This document shows, in pieces, positions 1 through 5,487 of a DNA stretch of 8,540 bases (position 1 is the first letter of the stretch; each line of letters starts with the position of its first letter). The position numbers and the translations under genes were made by a program. The notes under the pieces were generated by a model that was not told the DNA's origin, made no database searches, and saw nothing but the letters and a program-made list of their open reading frames with translations. Origin of the DNA: CALCTE01 sp045585835 (lineage in GTDB: Bacteria; Bacillota; Clostridia; Oscillospirales; CAG-272); the NCBI GenBank assembly GCA_045585835.1, contig JAZMZG010000038.1, forward strand, positions 1-8,540, in the 5' to 3' direction.

Positions 1-1
1 C

Positions 2-2086
2 ACTGGCGATAAAGGCGACAAGGGTGATAAGGGTGACCAAGGTGACCAAGGTGAACAAGGCATTAGTGTAACTGGTGCTGAAATCAACTCTAACGGCGAA
101 CTCGTTCTCATTTTCTCTAACAACCAAAGAACCAATGTCGGTAATGTAATTGGAGCCAAAGGCGACAAGGGTGATAAAGGTGACCAAGGCGAACAGGGTC
201 TCCAAGGTGAAAAGGGCGAAACTGGTGCAACAGGTGCTACTGGCGATAAGGGTGACAAAGGCGATAAAGGTGAAACTGGTGCCGCAGGTAATGACGGTGT
301 AAGTGTAACCAAAACCGAAATCAACCAGAGAGGCGAACTCGTTATCACACTCTCTGATAATACCGTATCTAACCTCGGTGTCGTAGTTGGTGCCAAGGGT
401 GAAAAGGGTGAAAAGGGTGACAAGGGCGATAAAGGCGACCAAGGTGAGCAAGGCATTCAGGGTATCCAAGGTATTCAGGGTGTTCAGGGCGAAACTGGTG
501 CCAAAGGCGACAAAGGTGACGATGGTGTCGGCATCGAGACTATTGTTATCGAGAACGGCAATTTGAAGATTACCCTTACAAACGAAACCACACTTGACCT
601 TGGCAATATCAAGGGTGAAAAGGGTGACAAAGGCGACACTGGAGCAACAGGTGCTACTGGTGCACAGGGTGAGCAGGGTCTTAAAGGTGACAAAGGTGAT
701 AAAGGCGACCAAGGTGAGCAAGGCATCCAAGGTATTCAGGGTATTCAAGGTGAAACTGGTAACGGTATTGCTTCTGCCACAATCAATGAATACGGTGAAC
801 TTGTAATCGTATACACAAACGGTGACGATATTAACCTCGGCAAAGTAATTGGTGACAAGGGTGACCAAGGCATCCAAGGTGAGCAAGGTGTTGGTGTATC
901 CACTGTTGCTCTTGTAAACGATGAACTAATTATTACTCTTTCTAATGATGAATGGTTCAACCTTGGTGATATCAAGGGTGAAAAAGGTGACAAAGGTGAG
1001 CAGGGCATCCAAGGTGAGCAAGGTGTAAGCATCACTAATGTTACTCTTACTGCCGATGGCAACCTTTCTATGACCTTCTCCTCTGGCGAAACTATTCCTC
1101 TCGGCAACATCAAGGGACAAGATGGTGTAGACGGTGTAGGTATTGCAGAAGTTTATATTGAAGATGGCAACCTCTATGTAAGAAAGACCAACGAAACTGT
1201 TGCCATTAACCTCGGTTCCGTTAAGGGACCGAAGGGTGACAAAGGTGATCAAGGTTCGAAGGGCGATAAAGGTGAAGACGGTGTGAATGGCAAGTCTGCT
1301 TATGAACTTTACAAGCAGGAACATCCTGAATATACTGGAACAATTGAAGAATGGTTGAATAGTCTTAAAGGTGCAGATGGACGAAGTGTTATAAAAACGG
1401 AAATCATTAACAACTCATTAGTTATCACTTACTCTGACGGTGAAGTTGTTGATTTAGGTGGTTTTGCACCAACATATGTTGAAGGTACGCATGAAATTTT
1501 CGAAATCAACTTACTATCAAACAATACATATAGCATAACTGGTATTAAAAATAATCAGTTAGAAGAAATTGTAATTCCTGCAAGAATTAATGGTTTGTCT
1601 GTTACTAAAATTGCATCAAATGCTTTTGTAGGCAATACAAATATCAAAAAAGTTATTTTGACCGATTCAATTGTTGAAATTGGAGATTCTGCTTTTAAAG
1701 ATTGTACCGCTCTCGAAGAAATAGAAATAGGAATAGACAGCGAATTAAAAACCTTTGCGGCATATGCTTTTAATAATTGTTTGTCGTTAAAAGAAATTTA
1801 TATTCCTAAAACAGTAAATTACATTGGAAATTATGCATTTTATAAAGCAGGATTAGAAAAGGCTTATTTTGAAGATTATGTAGGATGGAATTTCAAAGGT
1901 TTATATAATCGTGTATACACTGCATATTATCAACCCGTCGGACTATCTGATTCCGCAAAAATGTTAAAAGCTGAAGTTAAAATATCGAATGAAACGTATT
2001 ACTTTTACAAAACAAACTTGCAAAAAAGCGATGCATATATTAATGTAAATGGTACTTACTCCATTTCAGTAGGAACAAGAGATTAA
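2..2086 (+). CDS. Collagen-like repeat protein with BspA-type LRR C-terminus (5'-partial)
   Basis: The frame is open from the window edge to TAA at 2084-2086, giving 694 visible residues. The N-terminus lies outside the window; the TTG at 563 is internal, because Gly-X-Y repeats run through it. Gly-X-Y tracts rich in KGD, KGE, GDQ, GEQ and GIQ (residues 1-20, 51-99, 130-175, 205-253, 284-296, 326-341, 372-378, 409-430) alternate with eight ~28-30-residue modules of the pattern ...I.. GELVITLSDG...NLG.V. A GKSAYELY...EEWLNSLKG segment (430-457) follows, as often seen in Firmicute surface proteins. Residues about 523-624 carry roughly four BspA-type leucine-rich repeats (IASNAF, IGDSAF, YIGNYAF). 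The tracts should form a proline-poor triple-helical stalk with charged X/Y positions, while the LRR may bind a ligand or host surface (inference). The C-terminus has no LPXTG or other visible anchor, so attachment, if any, must be N-terminal. The architecture is certain; the function is unknown. Confidence 0.9.
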   Translation, partial: TGDKGDKGDKGDQGDQGEQGISVTGAEINSNGELVLIFSNNQRTNVGNVIGAKGDKGDKGDQGEQGLQGEKGETGATGATGDKGDKGDKGETGAAGNDGVSVTKTEINQRGELVITLSDNTVSNLGVVVGAKGEKGEKGDKGDKGDQGEQGIQGIQGIQGVQGETGAKGDKGDDGVGIETIVIENGNLKITLTNETTLDLGNIKGEKGDKGDTGATGATGAQGEQGLKGDKGDKGDQGEQGIQGIQGIQGETGNGIASATINEYGELVIVYTNGDDINLGKVIGDKGDQGIQGEQGVGVSTVALVNDELIITLSNDEWFNLGDIKGEKGDKGEQGIQGEQGVSITNVTLTADGNLSMTFSSGETIPLGNIKGQDGVDGVGIAEVYIEDGNLYVRKTNETVAINLGSVKGPKGDKGDQGSKGDKGEDGVNGKSAYELYKQEHPEYTGTIEEWLNSLKGADGRSVIKTEIINNSLVITYSDGEVVDLGGFAPTYVEGTHEIFEINLLSNNTYSITGIKNNQLEEIVIPARINGLSVTKIASNAFVGNTNIKKVILTDSIVEIGDSAFKDCTALEEIEIGIDSELKTFAAYAFNNCLSLKEIYIPKTVNYIGNYAFYKAGLEKAYFEDYVGWNFKGLYNRVYTAYYQPVGLSDSAKMLKAEVKISNETYYFYKTNLQKSDAYINVNGTYSISVGTRD
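62..1465 (+). repeat. Eight in-frame copies of a ~28-30-residue beta-type module between collagen tracts
   Basis: Copies lie at 62-151, 299-388, 527-610, 761-850, 890-973, 1025-1111, 1136-1222 and 1382-1465. Each begins with a short hydrophobic stretch (ISVTGAEI, VSVTKTEI, VGIETIVI, NGIASATI, VGVSTVAL, VSITNVTL, VGIAEVYI, RSVIKTEI). It continues with a G/N-E/N-L turn and a strand such as LVITLSD, and ends in (N/D)LG.(V/I). Predicted by eye, the module is two to three beta strands. The copies differ in sequence, so they are old repeats rather than recent tandem duplications. The Gly-X-Y tracts between the first four copies are 46-49 residues long, and later ones are 7-22. Confidence 0.85.
1568..1873 (+). 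other. BspA-type leucine-rich repeat domain within the collagen-like protein
   Basis: Residues about 523-624 of the partial protein show the BspA/LRR_5 pattern: a strand such as EEIVIP or KEIYIP, then a turn, then I(A/G)..AF..C..L. About four copies are visible (IASNAFVGN, IGDSAFKDC, TFAAYAFNNC, YIGNYAFYKAG). About 70 further residues with no recognised motif follow to the stop. The stretch is markedly more AT-rich than the collagen part: my hand counts are 25 % GC at 1501-1560 and 27 % at 1741-1800, against 53 % at 421-480. Confidence 0.8.
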
Positions 2087-2212
2087 ATATGTGTATATTT
2101 ATTATACAGCCTTTCTTATCAATGTTAAGATTGTCATAATCATTTTTAATTTAAGATCATACGAAAGGGAAAATAATCCCCCACTGGTACACACCAATTC
2201 ACGTTCGGGCAA

Positions 2213-2298
2213 GGCGGAACGTCGCAAAGCGCCGTTCCCTACGGTGAGGAAATCTACGTTTGTACGAACACAGAGGGCGATCGGTGAGCGCCCCTACG
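2213..2298. repeat. Two related imperfect palindromes in the intergenic region (possible dispersed repeat)
   Basis: Palindrome one pairs 2216-2225 with 2229-2238 (10 positions, one mismatch, AAA loop). Palindrome two pairs 2275-2282 with 2286-2293 (8 positions, one mismatch, GGT loop). Read on the - strand, each is preceded by the same CGTAGGG sequence (2237-2243 and 2292-2298, 55 bases apart), which suggests two copies of one unit. The segment is GC-rich compared with the AT-rich 2087-2175 before it. No credible ORF lies here. It may be a dispersed intergenic repeat or a remnant of a small non-autonomous element (inference). Confidence 0.5.
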
Positions 2299-2310
2299 CC
2301 TGCGGCCCAT

Positions 2311-2345
2311 AAAAAGACAGACGGCTTTTCGCCGTCTGTCTTTTT
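2311..2345. terminator. Strong bidirectional terminator between the collagen-like gene and alr
   Basis: A perfect 15-bp stem (2311-2325 with 2331-2345) encloses a 5-base loop. The GC core is GACAGACGGC, flanked by A-tracts on the left and T-tracts on the right, so it works in both directions. For the + strand gene it lies about 225 bases after the stop. For alr it overlaps the stop codon, since the TAA at 2344-2346 uses two bases of the stem. Confidence 0.9.
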
Positions 2346-3465
2346 ATTTCTCTATATACGAATTTCTTTTTCTTGCGAAGCCACAAAGTATCTCGTAGCT
2401 TATGGTACCTATGGTTTCCGCTATCTTCTTTGCACTCAAAGTCTCAAGTCCGTCTGTGCCGAATATCGTCGCAACGTCACCTACATTACACTCTATATCG
2501 CTTACGTCAACTATAGTCTGGTCCATACAAACTCTGCCGAGTATCTTCGCCCGCTTGCCGCTAATAAGCATATAGCCCTTTTCGCCCCAAAGTCTCGGAA
2601 GCCCGTCGGCATATCCTGCGCTTACGGTCGCAACCGTCATATCTCTCGTTGCCTTAAAGGTACAGCCGTAGCTTATGCTTTCGCCCGCTTTGACCTTATG
2701 AACGTGTATGACTCTCGCCTTCACTTCCATTACTGGACGAAGATTAGGGCCACCCTCTGCACCGTAAAGCGAAATGCCCGATCTTACCATATCAAGATGG
2801 CAATAGGGGAAATTTGCAATACCGTCGCTGTTACAGATATGCTTTGTAAGTCCCGTCACACCGAGCTTTTCAAGCTTTTTCGTTATACTTATAAAGTTTC
2901 TGTACTGTATTGCATTATATACGTCCGCACGCTTGTCGGCAACCGCAAAATGACTATAGATACCTTCTATCTTAAACAGCGGTATTCTCGAAACGTTGAC
3001 TATCTGCGCCACGCTTATCTGAATATCGTCGGCACTCTGGCAGACAAAACCTATACGGTTCATACCCGAGTCAAGCTTGATATGTACACGCAGTTTCATC
3101 GCACCCTCTCTGAGTGCACTTGCAAGCTCACCCGCGTAGTCGTATGAATAAAGGCTCTGTATAAGGTCATAGCGACACAAAAGCTCGCAGTCAGACGGCT
3201 CTGTTCTTCCCAAAATGAGTATATCCTTATCCACGCCCGCCTCACGAAGCTCAAGCGCTTCGCCTATACAAGCGACGGCAAACATATCCGCACCGAGCTT
3301 TTCAAGCTCTTTTGCTATACGTACACTTCCGTGTCCGTATCCGTCTGCTTTCACGACCGCACAAAGCTTACATTCTTCGGGAATGAGGCTTCTTATATAT
3401 TTATAATTGTTTCTCAAATTGTCAAGGCTTACTTCAAGCCACACTCTCTTGGTCCTTATTTCCAA
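2344..3465 (-). CDS. alr: Alanine racemase
   Basis: Alanine racemase is a PLP enzyme that interconverts L- and D-alanine in the cytoplasm and supplies D-Ala for peptidoglycan and, in spore formers, for spore wall and germination control. The 373 residues match the usual family length. The PLP-lysine motif AVVKADGYGHG puts the lysine at residue 39. MNRIGF carries the conserved arginine at 137, DMVRSGISLYG a further PLP-site arginine at 228, SYGCTF the catalytic tyrosine at 266, and GRVCMDQ the substrate-loop Met/Asp (314/315). The start is a TTG at 3463-3465 with AAAGGA about 9 bases upstream. It gives the expected spacing before the conserved W-L-E-V-S-L-D-N-L start of the barrel. The gene overlaps the lipoprotein gene by 32 bases, which implies translational coupling. 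It is last in the operon, and its stop lies in the terminator stem. Confidence 0.97.
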   Translation of the reverse strand: MEIRTKRVWLEVSLDNLRNNYKYIRSLIPEECKLCAVVKADGYGHGSVRIAKELEKLGADMFAVACIGEALELREAGVDKDILILGRTEPSDCELLCRYDLIQSLYSYDYAGELASALREGAMKLRVHIKLDSGMNRIGFVCQSADDIQISVAQIVNVSRIPLFKIEGIYSHFAVADKRADVYNAIQYRNFISITKKLEKLGVTGLTKHICNSDGIANFPYCHLDMVRSGISLYGAEGGPNLRPVMEVKARVIHVHKVKAGESISYGCTFKATRDMTVATVSAGYADGLPRLWGEKGYMLISGKRAKILGRVCMDQTIVDVSDIECNVGDVATIFGTDGLETLSAKKIAETIGTISYEILCGFARKRNSYIEK

Positions 3466-3979
3466 AATTATCGTCCTTTCCGTATGTAAATCCCGTGATT
3501 TCCGCTCTTGCGCCCTCCCATATCAAAAGCAAGGGTTTATTATTTGCAAAAAATATTTCTCCGCCGTCAAGGCATATCTTTGTGCCTTCTGCACCGTATA
3601 AAGTCGCTCTCTCGCATCTTTCCGTACCGCTTAATGCAGACGCTTTATCCAAGATGTCAAAAATCTTGCTTATTTTACTGTCTCTGTCGGATACGTCAAT
3701 GCTTATGTCACCTATCTGCAAACGGACATTTGCATCTCTTTTTATATATTTTGCATCTGCGCTTTCCTTTGGATAATCCAAAACGTATACATATTCACCG
3801 TCGCTTTTTGACAATATTCCGCCAAATAAAAGCTCCCCCGTTTCGCTTTTCACGTTAAGTCGAAAGCTATAATCTCCCGAAAGGCTTTCCGAAAGTCTCA
3901 AGGCGTCGTCCTTTGCACCGCAAGCACAAAGTACAAGCAAAACCGATAAAACGATAAATAAGATACGTAAACGAGCCAT
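3434..3979 (-). CDS. Small lipoprotein upstream of alr (possible LolA-like/GerS-type)
   Basis: This is a 181-residue lipoprotein. A short basic N-terminus (MARLR) and a hydrophobic segment (residues 6-19) end in the lipobox LCAC, with Cys20 as the lipidation site, so the mature protein should sit on the outer face of the membrane. The rest is soluble and strand-rich (DYSFRLNV, ELLFGGILS, EYVYVLDYP, VRLQIGDISIDVS). This could fit a LolA/LppX-like half-barrel, but no diagnostic motif is visible. ATG at 3977-3979 has a strong GGAGG at 3985-3989, 5 bases away, and the nnrD stop is 15 bases upstream. From family knowledge, LolA-like lipoproteins sit directly before alr in B. subtilis (ydcC) and C. 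difficile (gerS, a spore germination factor acting with CwlD). A similar role here is inferred from position and lipobox only. Confidence 0.8.
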   Translation of the reverse strand: MARLRILFIVLSVLLVLCACGAKDDALRLSESLSGDYSFRLNVKSETGELLFGGILSKSDGEYVYVLDYPKESADAKYIKRDANVRLQIGDISIDVSDRDSKISKIFDILDKASALSGTERCERATLYGAEGTKICLDGGEIFFANNKPLLLIWEGARAEITGFTYGKDDNFGNKDQESVA

Positions 3980-3994
3980 ACAAACCTCCGAAAT

Positions 3995-4819
3995 TTACTG
4001 TTTGTACGTCCTCTTAAATGCTTCGGGTATGTTTTCTGCGCAAAGCGTCGGTATTGCACCGAAGCTCGTGTATTTTTCTGCCGTTATATCGCCCGCAAGT
4101 CCGTGAAGATATACCGCAGATACCGCCGCCGAAACGTTATCCATTCCCTGTGACAAAAGTGCTCCCATCATTCCTGAAAGAAGATCTCCGTAGCCGCCCT
4201 TTGCCATGGCTGAACTACCCGTCGTATTTACATATAGGCTTTCGCCTTTTCCTACTATCGTGTTCTTACCCTTTAGTACGAGCGTGGCACGGCAGCTTTC
4301 GCAAAATTCTCTCACCGTGCGTTCTCTGTCCGTGATGCTCTTATGCGTAAGACGTGCCATCTCTCCCTCGTGAGGGGTCAAGATAACGTTCTCGTTAAGG
4401 CTTTGTATACCGCCTGCGTCCTCAAGCATCGCAATACCGCTTGCGTCTATAAGCACGGGTGTCTTGCACTCATTTAATATATATTCCAAAAGCCTCGTAT
4501 TATGACTGCTTATTTCAAGTCCGCAGCCAAATACTACGGCTTTTGCTTTTTTCAAGTATTCCTTTATCGCACTTTGCTCGTTTGACAAAAATACGGGCTC
4601 GTAAAGCGCTGTTTGCAATATGCTTTGAGCATATGCGGGCGACGATTGATATAAAAGCCCCGTACCGCTTAATAACGCACCTTTTGCGCAAAGTATCGCA
4701 GCTCCCGTCATTCTGTCGCTTCCGGTTATGCACAAAAGAGTGCCCACGTCGTATTTGTGGGCATTCTCGGGGTGTTTAGGTAAAAGCGGTGCTACACGTT
4801 CTCTTGTGATTTCTTCCAT
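3995..4819 (-). CDS. nnrD: ADP/ATP-dependent (S)-NAD(P)H-hydrate dehydratase
   Basis: This metabolite-repair enzyme uses a nucleotide (ADP in the bacterial enzymes studied) to dehydrate damaged NAD(P)H hydrate back to NAD(P)H in the cytoplasm. It has the ribokinase-like fold of the YjeF C-terminal/carbohydrate-kinase-like family. Visible motifs are GTLLCITGS (26-34), TPHEGEMARL (148-157), LKGKNTIV (182-189) and the nucleotide/catalytic motif GGYGDLLSG (208-216, Asp212), then AVYLHGLAGD. I choose ATG 4817-4819 (274 residues, MEEITRERVAPLLPKH) because it matches the family N-terminus. It lies one base after the stop of the preceding gene, with AGAGG at 4831-4835. A longer start at 4873 would add 18 residues inside that gene. 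The NnrE epimerase domain fused in many bacteria is absent, so this is the stand-alone dehydratase form. Confidence 0.94.
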   Translation of the reverse strand: MEEITRERVAPLLPKHPENAHKYDVGTLLCITGSDRMTGAAILCAKGALLSGTGLLYQSSPAYAQSILQTALYEPVFLSNEQSAIKEYLKKAKAVVFGCGLEISSHNTRLLEYILNECKTPVLIDASGIAMLEDAGGIQSLNENVILTPHEGEMARLTHKSITDRERTVREFCESCRATLVLKGKNTIVGKGESLYVNTTGSSAMAKGGYGDLLSGMMGALLSQGMDNVSAAVSAVYLHGLAGDITAEKYTSFGAIPTLCAENIPEAFKRTYKQ

Positions 4820-4820
4820 A

Positions 4821-5369
4821 TTATAAGTCGCCTCTGTCAACTGCTTTGCGGTTATAATATGCAAAGCTGTCAAGCGTCTTCTTTATAGCGTCAAAATAAA
4901 CGAGCGTTTCGCCGTCTTTTGCATCCTTATAAGCAAGGCAATAAAGGTTAGGCGCTTTCATTGAAGAACAAGCCTTGATGACTCTTGCGTATTTTGCCGA
5001 ATCTCGCATAGCCGCATTTTTTTCGGTTACGGGACAGATGAAGTGCATTTCGCTTATCTTCCCTTCACAAAGTCGCTTACGGTTCTTTTTGGAATGGATC
5101 ACATCAAGCTGAAAATATCCCGAAACAATCGTATATTCATATTCAACCGTCGTAAATCCCCAAAGAAACCATACCAAAACGGCGACCAAAACCCAAAGCA
5201 CGGGAAAAGCCATAAAAAAACCCTTCATCACATCGACCACAAGAACAGCCACAATCGAGCAAAAAATGACCGCAAAAAATCCGACGAGCAAAAAAGTTCT
5301 TAACAAAAAAGTCTTAAAACCCGCTTTGCGAGCTGTGAGATATTCGCTGTAGCTTGATAAATTTTCCAT
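4821..5369 (-). CDS. Two-TM membrane protein of unknown function, first gene of the nnrD-alr operon
   Basis: This is a 182-residue protein. A short cytoplasmic-type N-terminus is followed by two hydrophobic helices (about 21-46 and 50-72) joined by a very short turn, then a soluble C-terminal domain of about 110 residues. The first part of that domain (VEYEYTIVSGYFQLDVI, then the basic KKNRKR) is strand-rich and recalls the small membrane-linked PH-like domains of Firmicutes. It has three to four cysteines (101, 112, 134, 144) without a clear metal motif. ATG 5367-5369 has AGGTG at 5374-5378. It leads the operon and its TAA at 4821-4823 is one base from the nnrD ATG, so the two are co-translated. 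It may belong to an uncharacterised clostridial DUF (DUF6106 from memory, unverified). No function is assigned. Confidence 0.82.
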   Translation of the reverse strand: MENLSSYSEYLTARKAGFKTFLLRTFLLVGFFAVIFCSIVAVLVVDVMKGFFMAFPVLWVLVAVLVWFLWGFTTVEYEYTIVSGYFQLDVIHSKKNRKRLCEGKISEMHFICPVTEKNAAMRDSAKYARVIKACSSMKAPNLYCLAYKDAKDGETLVYFDAIKKTLDSFAYYNRKAVDRGDL

Positions 5370-5416
5370 TTTTCACCTGTAATAAAATTTATTTGGCAAT
5401 AATATATTGTAACACG

Positions 5417-5434
5417 TAATCGTCATAACGATTA
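5417..5434. promoter_or_regulatory. Perfect dyad overlapping the operon promoter (candidate operator)
   Basis: TAATCGTcataACGATTA is a perfect 7+4+7 inverted repeat covering part of the -10 box and the expected start of the left-going transcript. A protein bound there would block that promoter, and it also lies 53 bases before the spoIID start codon. No regulator gene lies in the window, so the binding protein is unknown and the dyad may be chance in AT-rich DNA. Confidence 0.4.
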
Positions 5435-5459
5435 TACCAAATGAAAATAAAAAATGCAA
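5431..5459 (-). promoter_or_regulatory. Sigma-A-type promoter of the nnrD-alr operon
   Basis: Read on the - strand, TTGCAT (5454-5459) is separated by exactly 17 bases from a consensus TATAAT (5431-5436), which is also preceded by TG as an extended -10. Transcription would start near 5424, leaving a leader of about 55 bases before the ATG at 5369. No riboswitch-like structure is visible in that leader. Confidence 0.75.
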
Positions 5460-5470
5460 TATCAATATTG
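5457..5470. repeat. Second short dyad in the divergent spacer
   Basis: CAATATcaATATTG is a perfect 6+2+6 inverted repeat that overlaps the -35 box of the left-going promoter and ends just before the spoIID Shine-Dalgarno. In AT-rich DNA such a dyad can occur by chance. Confidence 0.3.
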
Positions 5471-5487
5471 AAAGAGGTGTAAAGAAA

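Noticed and set aside
563..565. TTG as the start codon of the collagen-like gene
   Set aside because: The same frame is open and keeps the same repeat pattern back to base 2, so the true start lies left of the window.
1..1290. Short periodic DNA repeats that look like a CRISPR or tandem-repeat array
   Set aside because: The period is 9 bases with a continuous reading frame encoding Gly-X-Y. There are no constant direct repeats with unique spacers of equal size.
484..1324. Antisense ORFs over the collagen repeats with Pro-rich repeats such as SPLSPL
   Set aside because: They are mirror images of the GGT/GGC-rich Gly-X-Y codons, with no own start signals, and the sense frame is clearly coding.
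1990..2086. LPXTG-type sorting signal or TM anchor at the C-terminus of the collagen-like protein
   Set aside because: The last residues (YSISVGTRD) contain no sorting motif, hydrophobic helix or basic tail.
2091..2312. A 73-residue ORF after the collagen-like gene
   Set aside because: It has no Shine-Dalgarno, runs through the palindromic repeats, and its composition is unlike a protein.
2260..3147. A 295-residue + strand ORF opposite alr
   Set aside because: It runs antisense to an alanine racemase gene with all catalytic motifs, it starts in the terminator/palindrome region, and its translation has no recognisable domain.
4820..4873. Longer nnrD start at 4873 adding 18 residues
   Set aside because: The shorter ATG at 4817-4819 fits the family N-terminus, has AGAGG upstream and abuts the preceding stop, while the longer one would overlap that gene by 53 bases.
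5370..5424. Riboswitch or T-box in the leader of the nnrD-alr operon
   Set aside because: The leader is only about 55 bases, with no conserved riboswitch motif and no terminator/antiterminator pair.
5402..5432. Sigma-E-type promoter for spoIID (ATATT, then CATAACGA)
   Set aside because: Only half of the -10 positions agree with the consensus and the spacing is loose, so it cannot be told from chance in AT-rich DNA.
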